From CAIYUC01 sp963682005 (GTDB lineage Bacteria > Bacteroidota > Bacteroidia > Bacteroidales > FEN-979), in assembly GCA_963682005.1 (NCBI GenBank), contig OY820914.1, positions 2,790,001-2,854,000 of the forward strand: 64,000 nucleotides of DNA. The letters run 5' to 3'. Positions 19,626 to 29,800 of the stretch are shown piece after piece. The notes beneath the pieces are model-generated. The model was not told the origin of the DNA. It ran no database searches and was given only the letters and a program-made list of their open reading frames with translations. How positions within the stretch are numbered: position 1 is the first letter of the stretch; each line of letters starts with the position of its first letter. Made by a program: the position numbers and the translations under genes.

Positions 19626-19633
19626 CAAAGTTA
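19626..19633 (-). promoter_or_regulatory. Promoter -7 box (TAACTTTG) of the TPR protein gene
   Basis: On the minus strand TAACTTTG matches TAnnTTTG exactly, and the predicted start of transcription is about 16 bp before the ATG at 19606. The GTCAAAA array just upstream offers TTTTG words at about 22 bp spacing that could act as the -33 element. Confidence 0.5.
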
Positions 19634-19653
19634 CGATAAATAGGAGGAAAAAA

Positions 19654-19681
19654 GTCAAAAGTCAAAGGTCAAAAGTCAAAA
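19654..19681 (+). repeat. Heptamer array, GTCAAAA, 4 units
   Basis: Four contiguous 7-bp units (three GTCAAAA, one GTCAAAG) lie in the divergent spacer 19607-19902. The remaining spacer shows no further gene; a TATATTTA run near 19789 is only a partial -7 match. Confidence 0.85.
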
Positions 19682-19902
19682 GCTATAAAGAAAGCTCCCC
19701 GACCGGATCCAGGGCTAGCTTGGTATTTTTTGTGGAATTCTTTCCTGACAATTTTCCGGAAACTGTGTATAAAATCTGTTAATCTTTTATATTTACACCG
19801 TCATTAACAGGGCCAGAGATGAATTAAACTAGTTGAAATGCCGGATGATAATCGTTTTTTTATCATAACGAAGATGTATATTCCAAAATATAAATAATAT
19901 AA

Positions 19903-20955
19903 GTGAAAGTTATTACAGGATTCCTGAACCACCCATTCATCCGGATCATTCTTTTGTTTTTCATATTGGGCAGAGCCTATTCACAAAAGAATGACACGGT
20001 CTATCTCATCAATGGCGACAGGATCACCGGCGAATTGAAAAAGTATGAAAACGGACTCCTTGTGCTGAAAACCGATGGGATCAGCACCATCAACATAGAA
20101 TACGACAAGATCCGGACTTTTTATTCGGGGAAATATTATGAAATTGTGAAAAAGACCGGATTCAGCTATTTTGGTTCGGTCACGCAATCCAAAAGCGAGC
20201 GCAGCATCAACATATGCATATCCAATGATACCGTTACCGAACCAATTGCAGACATTGTTGAGATTACTCCGATCAAGCACAGGTTCTGGAATAAATTTTA
20301 CGGTTCATTTGATCTTGGGCTGAGTTATTATAAGTCGACCAAAACGCTGCAATATTATTTTAACGGGGATCTCAATTATCGTGCGAGAAAGGACCTGGTG
20401 TCGTTTGGAGTCAGCCTGATGTTCAGCGATCAGAAAGTGGCAGATTCCATGATCAGGACGAGGAAAAATGACATCGACCTCCAATACAGTCATTTCTTCC
20501 AGGGCAGGTGGTGGGGTGGTTTGGGAACAAAATACCAGCAGAATACTGAGCTGGACCTGGATTATCGTCTGCAGTTCGGCATTGGGACCGGTTACGACAT
20601 TGTGCGAACCAACCCGGTCCGGTTTTATGGTATGGGAGGTCTTCTGCTCAACCGGGAACTTCCCACCGATTCGGTCAGCTTTTCAACAAACTTCGAAGGA
20701 CTCCTGTCCATGAAATTCACCTGGCTGCAATATCGTCATCCAAAGATCAACATCTCCACAAATATCGATTTTTTTCCCAGCCTGAGCGTCAGCGGGCGAT
20801 ACCGCTTCGAATATAACTTTTCAGCCAAATATGAGATATTCAGGGATTTTTATCTCGGGCTTACCTACTATGATGATTTCGATAGCAAACCTTCAGGCGG
20901 AGGCCCATCGCTGAATGACTGGAGCGTTATTTTTTCAGTAGGGTATTCTTTCTGA
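19903..20955 (+). CDS. DUF481-type outer-membrane protein
   Basis: The gene starts with GTG at 19903 and encodes 350 residues with a signal peptide (FLNHPFIRIILLFFILGRAYSQ). Residues 24-75 form a small LSm-like beta domain (LINGDRITGELKKYENGLLVLKTD). The rest is a beta-barrel of DUF481 type (compare the E. coli salt-induced protein YdiY), ending in WSVIFSVGYSF. It should reside in the outer membrane. Function unknown. It is followed by another barrel gene on the same strand. Confidence 0.75.
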   Translation: MKVITGFLNHPFIRIILLFFILGRAYSQKNDTVYLINGDRITGELKKYENGLLVLKTDGISTINIEYDKIRTFYSGKYYEIVKKTGFSYFGSVTQSKSERSINICISNDTVTEPIADIVEITPIKHRFWNKFYGSFDLGLSYYKSTKTLQYYFNGDLNYRARKDLVSFGVSLMFSDQKVADSMIRTRKNDIDLQYSHFFQGRWWGGLGTKYQQNTELDLDYRLQFGIGTGYDIVRTNPVRFYGMGGLLLNRELPTDSVSFSTNFEGLLSMKFTWLQYRHPKINISTNIDFFPSLSVSGRYRFEYNFSAKYEIFRDFYLGLTYYDDFDSKPSGGGPSLNDWSVIFSVGYSF

Positions 20956-21104
20956 AGAATCTTTTTGTAATTTGCATCTCGAAAGCTGTGCCCATAAGGT
21001 TATCGGCAGAGATGTATGATGTGAATTCCACCCTTTACGGAATGTTCATAGTTGCTTCAGGGTTATATGATATCACCTGCTATCGGCACAAAAGCAAACA
21101 TCAC

Positions 21105-22241
21105 ATGAAAAAACATTTTTTCGTATTATGCTGTCTCCTTTTTGTTTATGGTCAGATATTTGCACAAAGAGATCCTGATACCTTAACGGATGAAGCAAAA
21201 CACCGGATCATTAACAGCATCAAGCATTTTACGTTCGGGTTCTATGTCGATTCCTATGTCACCATGGAGTTAGACCATAAAAAGGATACCTCCAATATCA
21301 TCCCCTTTTTCGCCAACTGCCCGATGACGAATCAGATCAGGCTGAATGTTGCGGCAATAGAGATCTATTACAATGCTGAAAGAGTAAGAGGCAAGTTGCA
21401 GCTCCAGTACGGTGATGCACCAAATCTTTTGTCGGCACCTGAAAAGCAGTTTATAAAGACCATGCGGCAGGCTGCCATTGGTTTCAGGATCGTAAAAAAT
21501 CTATGGGTGGATATGGGATATATGTTCACCCCGGTAGGAGGTGAGTCAGCCTGGCCGGTCACAAACCCGATCAGTACAGCCACCATTTGTTCTTATTTCG
21601 AAGCGGGTGCAGTACTTGGCATTAAACTATCCTATAAGTTTTCCGATAAAGTTGACGGAGGGATCATGTTCGGGAATCCATACTCGCTTGCTTATGAGCA
21701 AACCAACCACATTGCCGGGGTCCTTTTTATTAATTATATGCCTGTGAAAAACCTGCTGATCTCTTACAACAATTTATGGGGCAACCAGGCTTTACGAAAT
21801 GCCGAACTTGACAACAATCTTCTCTATAATGACATTATCGTATCCTATGATCCCTTCAAAAACCTCAACGTTACCGGTCAGTTTGATTTTGCTTTCCAGA
21901 CCAACTCCCATATGCCTCCCGATTCAAATAGGATGGCCAGTATGTGTTCGGGTTTTATAAGAGCAAGGTATGCATTTCTGAACCACTTTTCAATTTCAGG
22001 CCGCTATGAATATTATTATGATCCGGAAGGTTTTTTATCGGGTTTATATACCTACAATGGAAAAACCACAGGACTGGCTACCAGCGGCATCGGTTTGAGC
22101 CTTGAATACAAGCCGGTGAGCATTGGCTATATCCGGATGGAATACAAGCACATCCAGGCAAATAATGGCAATAAAATCTATTACAGCGGAAACAGCGATG
22201 AGCTGAATGCGCTCATTTTTACAGTGGGTGTGAGATTTTAA
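21105..22241 (+). CDS. OmpL-like beta-barrel porin-2 family outer-membrane protein
   Basis: The frame opens at 20988, but the signal peptide MKKHFFVLCCLLFVYGQIFAQ starts at ATG 21105, giving 378 residues. The barrel shows the family pattern FGFYVDSYVTME near the start, QIRLNVAAIEIYY, and a motif for paired GYMFTPVGGESAWPVTNP. It ends with IFTVGVRF. These proteins are predicted porins of unknown substrate. Its stop lies only 2 bp from the stop of the convergent lipoprotein gene, so no terminator fits between them. Confidence 0.75.
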   Translation: MKKHFFVLCCLLFVYGQIFAQRDPDTLTDEAKHRIINSIKHFTFGFYVDSYVTMELDHKKDTSNIIPFFANCPMTNQIRLNVAAIEIYYNAERVRGKLQLQYGDAPNLLSAPEKQFIKTMRQAAIGFRIVKNLWVDMGYMFTPVGGESAWPVTNPISTATICSYFEAGAVLGIKLSYKFSDKVDGGIMFGNPYSLAYEQTNHIAGVLFINYMPVKNLLISYNNLWGNQALRNAELDNNLLYNDIIVSYDPFKNLNVTGQFDFAFQTNSHMPPDSNRMASMCSGFIRARYAFLNHFSISGRYEYYYDPEGFLSGLYTYNGKTTGLATSGIGLSLEYKPVSIGYIRMEYKHIQANNGNKIYYSGNSDELNALIFTVGVRF

Positions 22242-22243
22242 AG

Positions 22244-22867
22244 TTATTTGGCAATCAGTTTGTTCTGCATCCAGTCGGCCAGCATGTATGATGCGATGCG
22301 GTACGAAATTTCATCAATTTGCTTGGGGTCTGTCACTGCGATCTCTGCCGACCAGAGCAACGTTTTATCTGATCTCAGGTACAAACAGGCACGAAGGTTT
22401 ACGGTCTGGGTTTCGGTCCAGTATCCTCCCGTGGTCACATAACTTGAACCATAGCCGTACATCGGGTAACCCCAGGCATAATAATCGTATGCCGTAGGAT
22501 AAACAGTGGGTGCAATGTATTTATCCTGTTTGTCAGTTCCTTCGTAAGTAACGATCAGGATCCCGTCGGACCCGATGCTGTCATAGATCTTATCCAGTTC
22601 CGGTTGAGTGTATTTCTGACCTGGTGTAAGGATGTTGATCAATTCGATCGATTTTACCCCGTGGTTATTAAAATACCCTGCAACACACTGTTCAAAGGTC
22701 TTCTGGTACTCCAGCTTATTGAACATGCCCCAGACAGCAATCCGCTGAACCTGTTTGATTTTTGGGTTGACCCATGATGTCATTTTGACCGGGGAAGTGC
22801 AGGAAATGATCGTAAAGGTTATCAGAATGACGATTGAGGTGATGATAAAAAGTGATTGTTTTTTCAT
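22244..22867 (-). CDS. Lipoprotein, DUF4136-like
   Basis: The N-terminus is a lipoprotein signal peptide with lipobox IISC (Cys23). After it, VKMTSWVNPKIKQVQRIAVWGMF and later the SYRIASYMLADWM end resemble DUF4136-type lipoproteins. A tyrosine- and glycine-rich middle (AWGYPMYGYGSSY) looks flexible. It is expected in the periplasm or the outer-membrane inner leaflet. Function unknown. It is transcribed downstream of nothing obvious; the permease gene further right (22983-24053) is on the same strand. Confidence 0.65.
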   Translation of the reverse strand: MKKQSLFIITSIVILITFTIISCTSPVKMTSWVNPKIKQVQRIAVWGMFNKLEYQKTFEQCVAGYFNNHGVKSIELINILTPGQKYTQPELDKIYDSIGSDGILIVTYEGTDKQDKYIAPTVYPTAYDYYAWGYPMYGYGSSYVTTGGYWTETQTVNLRACLYLRSDKTLLWSAEIAVTDPKQIDEISYRIASYMLADWMQNKLIAK

Positions 22868-22898
22868 AGTTTTTATTTTATTGGGTTATTGACTGTCG

Positions 22899-22986
22899 GG
22901 GCGGGTCGCGACCTGCCCTTACTCTTACGCGGACGTGTCATGACCTATCCTTACTCTTATGGGGACAGGTCACGACCTGTCCTTAC
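22899..22986. repeat. 32-bp direct repeat, 2.75 copies, each with an internal palindrome
   Basis: TTACTCTTA starts at 22919 and again at 22951, giving a 32-bp period, which is four octamers. Each copy contains an interrupted palindrome (GGGTCGCGACC, GTCATGAC, AGGTCACGACCT cores). The stop codon of the AI-2E-family gene (22983-22985) lies inside the last partial copy. Confidence 0.85.
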
Positions 22987-24053
22987 CTGGCTGCTTTTTG
23001 CTTTTCTTCCAGGTATATATCTGCTTCTTTTGGCGTTCCTAGAAGGATCGCTATCCACCGTGTTCCTTCATTCTGCTCAAAAATGATTTTCATCGACATG
23101 GTCAGAGGGACTGAAAGGAACATCCCGACTGTTCCCAGGACAAATCCCCAGAAGATAAGGGAGAGAAAGACTACCAGGGTCGAAAGGCCCAGTCCTCTGC
23201 CCATCATTCTCGGTTCAAGTCCGATCGAGATGGCATTATTGATCACCATGTAAACGACCAAAGTCCAGAGGGCACCGCTCCATCCGAACTGTACAAGTGC
23301 AAAAACAAGGGCAGGGATCAGTGCTATTATGGACCCTATCGTGGGAATGAAGTTCAGCAGAAATGTGATCAGGCCCCAAAGGATCGCATAGTCGACACCG
23401 ATGACCAGGAGTGCGATATAGATCAGGACTCCTGTAAGCAGGCTGGTAAAGGTTTTTATCCCAAGATAGTGGCGGATGTTCTTTGTGATCTCGTTGTAAT
23501 AGGAAGATGCATTTTCCTGGTTCCGTGCAATTGCTTTCATTTTAACCTGGAAGCTGCTAATTTCCAAAAGTATGAACAGGATGGTGAACAGGATCATGAA
23601 GGCATTTCCCATCATGCTTGCCAGCTGATTCAATACCTGGGCCGTGAATTGAAGGATCCGTGCCGGATCGATCAGGTTCTTTACCTGGTCCTGCGAAATC
23701 TGCATTCCTTTATCATTCAGGAACTGGATGAAAGAGGCAGCAACTTCATTCAACCGTTCGCTGTACTTCGCATAATTTGATGAGAACGAAGCCAGGGAGC
23801 CTCCGATCAGGTATCCAAGGCCAAAGAACACAGCAATCATTCCAAGAACCACAATCAGGATTGCCACTCCTTTAGGCACTTTCTTTCCTTCCAGCCAGCG
23901 CACCGGCTGTTCGCAGATAATGCTGATAAACAGTGCCAGTAAAAATGGCGTGATCATGGATTGCGCGAACATGATCCCTCCGATGATCACAATAATGGCT
24001 GCAAAATTCACAAGCGATGAATGAGGTCTTTCCTTCAGGGTGGTTATCGTCAT
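22983..24053 (-). CDS. AI-2E family transporter (PerM/TqsA-like permease)
   Basis: This is a 356-residue membrane protein. It has two or three N-terminal helices (IIGGIMFAQSMITPFLLALFISIICEQPV), a long amphipathic soluble section (about 70-150), and a C-terminal group of helices with LGIKTFTSLLTGVLIYIAL and NFIPTIGSIIALIPALV, the conserved core of the family. Members export or permeate small molecules such as autoinducer-2, but some are Na+/H+ antiporters, so the substrate is unassigned. Length is normal for the family. Confidence 0.88.
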   Translation of the reverse strand: MTITTLKERPHSSLVNFAAIIVIIGGIMFAQSMITPFLLALFISIICEQPVRWLEGKKVPKGVAILIVVLGMIAVFFGLGYLIGGSLASFSSNYAKYSERLNEVAASFIQFLNDKGMQISQDQVKNLIDPARILQFTAQVLNQLASMMGNAFMILFTILFILLEISSFQVKMKAIARNQENASSYYNEITKNIRHYLGIKTFTSLLTGVLIYIALLVIGVDYAILWGLITFLLNFIPTIGSIIALIPALVFALVQFGWSGALWTLVVYMVINNAISIGLEPRMMGRGLGLSTLVVFLSLIFWGFVLGTVGMFLSVPLTMSMKIIFEQNEGTRWIAILLGTPKEADIYLEEKQKAAR

Positions 24054-24180
24054 GAAATCTGTTTTCTTGTGAAGAATTGAGCTTTAAAAGTACATCAAAA
24101 TTCTTAGATAATTGAAGATATTTTCCACGATCATCCATGGATCAGCTGATGATGATATCGGGGCACCCAAAGAGTTGAAT

Positions 24181-24188
24181 TATCTTTG
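24181..24188 (+). promoter_or_regulatory. Promoter -7 box (TATCTTTG) of the AlkZ-like gene
   Basis: TATCTTTG is an exact TAnnTTTG match in the divergent spacer, 103 bp before the preferred ATG (24284). No strong -33 element was seen. Confidence 0.45.
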
Positions 24189-24283
24189 CGGAAAATTGTT
24201 TTGCCAGATTATCCTGGGGAAACTTTCTGTTGGAAGGGCTTTATATAATTGTTATAGCCTCAGAAGAAATGGAACTAAAGATC

Positions 24284-25360
24284 ATGAACAGCGAAGAGAT
24301 CATTCGTAAACGACTCGCCTGTCATCAGCTGACGGATCAATACCTTTCTGATCCCGGGCAACTCCTCCATCATCTGCTCGGTATCCAGGCACAGGATTAT
24401 CATGGCTCAAAATGGGCCATGGGAACCAGGCTTGTTGACTGCAAGGAGTCCGATATTGACCGTTCTGTCCAGGAAAAGAAGATCATTCGCGGCTGGTTTA
24501 TGCGGGGGACCTTGCATTTTATTAATGCTGAAGACGTTCACTGGCTTCTTGACCTGCTCGGACCGAAACTACTTTCTTCCGGGACAGGGCGAAACAGGCA
24601 GCTTGGATTATCGGATGCCATTCTCGACCGGAGCAAGTTAATCCTGTCATCCGCATTGAAGGGGAAGAAGGAACTGACCCGCAATGAACTGTCGGAAATC
24701 CTTAAGGAATCAGGAATTGACACGGGTGAACAACGGCTTTATCATATTCTGCAGCATGCAGCCCTTGAAAAGATCATCATTTTCGGAACGCGAAAACGGA
24801 ATGAATTTACATTTACATTACTGGATGACTGGATCAGCATGCGAAAGAAGAAGGATCGTGACGCGGCCCTGACTGAAATGGCAAAGAGGTATTTCACAAC
24901 ACGGGGTCCTTCAACAATCGCGGATTTTGCCTGGTGGTCGGGTCTTGCATTGACAGAATGCAGGAGAGCAACAGAATTGGCGGGGACTACCATTCAGGAA
25001 GAATTCATAAACGGGCAGCACTACTTTTCAATCCGAAGGAATAATCCTGACCGGATCATTTCTGACCGGATTCACCTTATACCGCCGTTTGATGAGTATG
25101 TGATCGCCTATAAGGACAGAACGGATATTTTGGTTGCAAACCTTAAAAGAAGTGTGATCTCGAGCAATGGGATCTTTTATCCGGTAATATTACAGAATGG
25201 AAAGGTCATCGGAACGTGGAAAAGGAAACTGAATAAAGACCAGCTGACTATTTCAACCGGGCTTTTCATATCAAAGAATAAAATGAATAAAAAGGATATT
25301 CTTCAGGCAGCTGAAAATTACGCCAGGTTTCTCGGTCTGAAGAAATTCAGTATCCTGTGA
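24284..25360 (+). CDS. Winged-helix protein of the AlkZ/YcaQ family (HTH_42), possible DNA glycosylase
   Basis: I prefer the ATG at 24284 (MNSEEIIRKRLACHQL); an ATG five codons upstream is possible. The 358-residue protein has the family pattern LLGIQAQDYHGSKWAMGTR near residues 33-50, with RGTLHFINAEDVHWLLDL following. The QAQ triplet matches the QxQ active-site motif of AlkZ, while E. coli YcaQ has QxD. The C-terminal RIHLIPPFDEYVIAYKDR is also typical. Known members open interstrand crosslinks or excise alkylated bases. Because many members are uncharacterised, function is inferred only. It stands alone. Confidence 0.8.
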   Translation: MNSEEIIRKRLACHQLTDQYLSDPGQLLHHLLGIQAQDYHGSKWAMGTRLVDCKESDIDRSVQEKKIIRGWFMRGTLHFINAEDVHWLLDLLGPKLLSSGTGRNRQLGLSDAILDRSKLILSSALKGKKELTRNELSEILKESGIDTGEQRLYHILQHAALEKIIIFGTRKRNEFTFTLLDDWISMRKKKDRDAALTEMAKRYFTTRGPSTIADFAWWSGLALTECRRATELAGTTIQEEFINGQHYFSIRRNNPDRIISDRIHLIPPFDEYVIAYKDRTDILVANLKRSVISSNGIFYPVILQNGKVIGTWKRKLNKDQLTISTGLFISKNKMNKKDILQAAENYARFLGLKKFSIL

Positions 25361-25405
25361 AAATGAATCTGAATAAGACCTGAAATCAGGTGTAAGAAAA
25401 TATCT

Positions 25406-26785
25406 TTATTTCCATCCTCCGCCGAGCGCTTTATATAGATTGACAAAGGCTGACAGTTCGTTGTAGTGAGATTGTGATTCGTTGATCTGCGCGCTGTAAA
25501 GCTGACGCTGAACATCAATAACGTCAAGGTATGAGGCATAACCGGCATCAAACAACTGGTTTGCAAGATCAAAGGCTGTTTGGGCGGCCCTGGTGAGGTT
25601 CCTGCTTTCTGTTACGATGGTTTTTTGTTTGTCGACGGAGAGCATCCCGTTGGAGACTTCATTGATGGCGGAATAAATGCTTTTCTGATAGGTGATCAGC
25701 ATCTCTTCTTTAAAAGCCTGAGATTTTTTGACGTTTGCCCGGAGTTTTCCGAAACTGAAAATGGGTGCTACGAGACTTCCGACTGCAGAGCCGATCCAAC
25801 CAGCCCCCAGTGTCGAATATCCCGCGTTTGCATTGATGCTCAAGGTAGGAAGCATCATTCCGCGGGCAACGCCGATCTCTGCATTGGCAGAAACAAGCTG
25901 CTGTTCAATGGAAATGATATCCGGCCTGCGGACAATGAGCTGTGCGGGTATTCCCCCGACCGGAATAATATTGGGATTGATCTGTTTTGTTATTGAATCT
26001 CCTGCCACTATATCATCAGGTAATTCGCCTAAGAGGAGCTTGAGCGCATTTTCCTGGATGCCTGCCGCTTTTTCGAGGGCCGGCAGTTGCGTTTTGACCT
26101 GTGCCAGTTCTGCTTCTGCTTGTGCCACGGCCAGTCCTGAAGCAGTTCCTGCGATCAGCTTCCCCTTGATTAATTCCAGTCCCACTTCCCTGATCTTAAC
26201 TGTAGAACGGGTAATTTCCACCTCGTCCCTGTAATCGAGCAATGAAAAATAAGCGTTGGCTATTTCTGCAACGAGGGAAATATAAACGCTTTGCCGGTAT
26301 GCTTCCTGTGAGAAGAGTTGTGCTCTTGCGGATTCCTTTGACCTGCGCAATTTCCCCCATATATCAATTTCCCATGACAGGCTGCCGACGGCGTAAAGGT
26401 CATTGTATTGCAATGTTTTGCCGCCAAGGGGTGACTGCGAATTGTTTGTTTCACCGGATGCGGAAGCCCCAATGGATGGCCATATTGCAGCTCTTGCCTG
26501 CTTGAAGGAAGCTTGCGCCTGGTTGACCCGTTCGTACGCGATCTTCAGGTCGAAGTTATTTTCCAGTCCTTTCTTTATCAGCCCCTGGAGCACCGGGTCG
26601 GTAAAAAGATAACTCCAGGAAGTATCGGCCAGCGACCTTGAATCGGCAGTTGCCGCAAAACGATAATTCTTTCCCAGGTCATAATTGGGTTGCTTGTAAT
26701 TCGGTCCGATCTTGCAGCCACCGACGACGAGAAATGCCGTAATTGTGACGAACAGAAGGGTAAATTTTGTTGCTCTAATTCGCAT
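25406..26785 (-). CDS. RND efflux outer-membrane channel lipoprotein (NodT/OprM family)
   Basis: The 459-residue protein has a lipobox VGGC (Cys24) and the KIGPNYKQP start typical of OprM/NodT outer-membrane factors. Two repeated outer-membrane-efflux domains follow (about 60-250 and 270-455), with long helices and strands such as SWEIDIWGKLRRSKESARAQ and AYNQLFDAGYASYLDVI-like segments. It forms the trimeric exit duct for the pump encoded just upstream. It is the last gene of the operon adaptor-pump-channel, with an 88-bp spacer filled by short arrays. Confidence 0.93.
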   Translation of the reverse strand: MRIRATKFTLLFVTITAFLVVGGCKIGPNYKQPNYDLGKNYRFAATADSRSLADTSWSYLFTDPVLQGLIKKGLENNFDLKIAYERVNQAQASFKQARAAIWPSIGASASGETNNSQSPLGGKTLQYNDLYAVGSLSWEIDIWGKLRRSKESARAQLFSQEAYRQSVYISLVAEIANAYFSLLDYRDEVEITRSTVKIREVGLELIKGKLIAGTASGLAVAQAEAELAQVKTQLPALEKAAGIQENALKLLLGELPDDIVAGDSITKQINPNIIPVGGIPAQLIVRRPDIISIEQQLVSANAEIGVARGMMLPTLSINANAGYSTLGAGWIGSAVGSLVAPIFSFGKLRANVKKSQAFKEEMLITYQKSIYSAINEVSNGMLSVDKQKTIVTESRNLTRAAQTAFDLANQLFDAGYASYLDVIDVQRQLYSAQINESQSHYNELSAFVNLYKALGGGWK

Positions 26786-26788
26786 TTT

Positions 26789-26816
26789 ATTTACGATTTA
26801 CGATTTCAGATTTACG
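26789..26816 (-). repeat. Heptamer array, ATTTACG, 4 units, adjoining the channel gene start
   Basis: Four 7-bp units (three ATTTACG, one ATTTCAG) begin 3 bp upstream of the start codon of the outer-membrane channel gene (start base 26785). Confidence 0.8.
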
Positions 26817-26847
26817 AATGAATTTTAGCTTTTAGAATTTAAATTTT

Positions 26848-26895
26848 CGCTACTTCGCTATTTCGCTACTTCGCTATTTTGCTACTTCGCTATTT
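26848..26895 (-). repeat. Octamer array, CGCTACTT/CGCTATTT alternating, 6 units, spanning a stop codon
   Basis: Six contiguous 8-bp units alternate CGCTACTT and CGCTATTT. The array crosses the stop codon of the RND pump gene (26874-26876) and encodes its last residues (SEVAK). Confidence 0.92.
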
Positions 26896-29800
26896 CCTTC
26901 CTTCTTCCCCTTCATCCTGTTCTCCAATTTCTGGAAAGCCACATACAAGGAAGGCACGATCATAACCCCGCAAATAGTTGCAACGAGCATCCCCCCGAAA
27001 ACGGAGGTTCCGAGTGCGTGACGGCTTGCTGCACCTGCCCCGGATGCGATCACCAAAGGAACAACGCCCAGGATAAAAGCAAAGGAGGTCATCAGGATCG
27101 GGCGGAAACGAAGTTTCGCCCCTTCACGTGCTGCCTGGAACAGATCCATTCCTTCTTCATGCTTGAGCTTGGCGAACTCTACAATAAGGATAGCATTTTT
27201 GGCGACAAGTCCGATCAGCATGATCAGCCCGATCTGTGCGTAAATGTTATTTTGGAGTCCGCTGAGCCATTGCAATCCGAATGCACCGAATACCCCAAAT
27301 GGAATAGCCAGCAAAACCGGGATTGGAAGAAGCCAGCTTTCATATTTGGCCGCAAGAAGGAAATAGACGAAGACAAAGCAAAGCGTAAAAATGAATGGCG
27401 CCTGTCCGCCGGAGATAAGCTCTTCACGGGTCATCCCTGAATATTCATAGCCGAATCCATAGGGCAGTGCCGTAGCACTCACCTCTTTCACTGCCTCGAT
27501 CGCCTGTCCTGTGGAATATCCGGGTGGGATGGCAATGGTGAAGTCGGCTGAAGTGAAAAGGTTGAATCGCTTTACAATATCGGGCCCCTGGACCGGAGTT
27601 ATCTCAACGAGTGTTCCGAGCGGGATCATTTTTTCCGAATTGCTTTTTACATAGACTTTGCTGATGTCTTCTTTATTCGCACGGTAAACAGCATCGGCCT
27701 GGATGATGACCCGGTAGGATTTTCCGAATTTATTGAAGTCGTTGACATAGAAACTCCCGAAGAGTGATTGAAGGGTCTGGTAAATGGTGTTGACCGGCAC
27801 TCCCAGGACTTTCGCCTTTTCCTTATCCACATCAAGACGCAGCTGCGGCACATCATTCCTGAATGGTGTGAAAACACTTGAAAATTCTTTTCTTTTCATG
27901 GCTTCACTCTGGAAAGCAGTGGCGACCTGTGACAGTTTGTCGATGCCTGCCCCCGTTTTGTCTTCCAACTGAAATTCCAATCCGCCTGTTTTTCCTAAAC
28001 CTGAAATGGCCGGAGCATTAAATGCCATGCAGACCCCGCCGGGGATTTTATTGAATTTCCCCTGTACCTCCCTGATGAGCACCCCGACATTCCGCTTCAT
28101 TCCGCGTACCTTCCAGTCTTTCAGCTTCACGAAGGCCATCCCGTTGGTCGTACTCACTGAATTGTCAAGGATGCTGTACCCCGGGATGGTGGTATATGAT
28201 TCTACCCCGTCGGTTTTTGCCAGGATGGCCTCAACCTCACGCATGACGGCATCCGTCTTCTGAAGTGCAAATGCTTTGGGAGTTGAAACATTGATAAAGA
28301 AATAGCCCTGGTCTTCGGCCGGCAAAAATCCGGAAGGCAGGTATTTCATGACAAAGACGGCCATTACGCAAATAATGGCCAGGAATATTACCGGCCGGGC
28401 AAGGTGGTGCGTGAATCCATCGGCGATCTTCAGGTAACCGTTTGTGGTTTTTTCGAATCCTTTATCAAATGCCCTGAAGAATTTTCCAAGCAATCCTTTT
28501 TTATCTCTTTTTGGTTTCAGGAGCATGACGCAAAGCGGGGGAGATAGTGTCAGAGCCAAAAGTGCCGAGATCAGGATCGACGAGATCAGGGTGAGGGCGA
28601 ACTGCTTATACATGACACCTGTGGTGCCCCCAAGGAAAGAGACGGGAACGAACACAGCACAAAGCACCATGGTGATCGTGACAATGGCAGGGGTGATCTC
28701 TTTCATCGTATGCTTTGCTGCATCAAGCGGCGTCAATCCCTCTGCGTCGATCTTTTCCTGGATGGCTTCAAGGACGACGATGGCGTCGTCAACCACAATT
28801 CCAATGGCGAGAACGAGGGCGAAGAGGGTAAGCATGTTGATCGAAAAACCCATCAGTGAAAAGGCGGCAAGGGCACCCACAAGCGAGATGGGAACCGTGA
28901 TGGCCGGTATCAGGGTGGCCCTCCAGTCCTGGAGGAAAATAAACACGACAATGAACACCAGGACGAATGCTTCAATCAGCGTATGGATAACCTCATCGAC
29001 AGATGCGGTTACAAATTCAACGGTATCAAGCCCTTTTTCATAGGTTATCCCCAACGGAAATTCTTTTGCGAGTTCTTCCATCGTACCATCAAGTTCCTTC
29101 TTAAGTGCTACGGCATTGGAACCCGGCGCCTGGTAAACGGCAATGGCCGGGGCTGGTTTGCCGTTGAACCTGCTGTATGCATCATAGGTTTTAAGTCCCA
29201 TTTCGATCCTGGCAATATCACTCATCCGGACGATTGAGCCGTCGCTGTTGGCTTTGATGATGATCTGTCCGAATTCATTTTCATCCAGCAACCGTCCCTG
29301 GACACGAATGACGAGCGACATTTCCTGCCCGTTGGCAGCTGGGTTTTTCCCAATCTGGCCAGCGGCGGCCTGAACATTCTGATCCTTGATGGCGCTCTGC
29401 ACATCCTGGACACTGATGCCAAGCCCTGCCATCTTTTCAGGATTCAGCCAGATGCGCATGGCATAGTCATCACCTCCAAAGAGGGTCACATCACCTACAC
29501 CTTTAACCCTTTTCAGTACATTGACAATATTAATGTTCAGGTAATTGGAAAGGAATTTTGTATCGTAAGCCGTATCGCTGGAAACCAGTGAATAGAGCAT
29601 CAGGATGCTCGGATTTTTCTTCATGACGATTACCCCGCTCTGGATTACTTCCTGTGGCAATACATTCATGGCGCGCTGTGTGCGGTTCTGTACATTGACT
29701 GTTGCCATGTCGGGGTCTGTACCAACCGAAAAATAGACCGTGATGGTGCAGGACCCGTCATTGGCGCACTGCGAGGTCATATATGTCATGTTGTCAACTC

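Noticed and set aside
28444..29043. 199-codon plus-strand frame
   Set aside because: Antisense shadow of the RND pump; the pump motifs fix the true strand.
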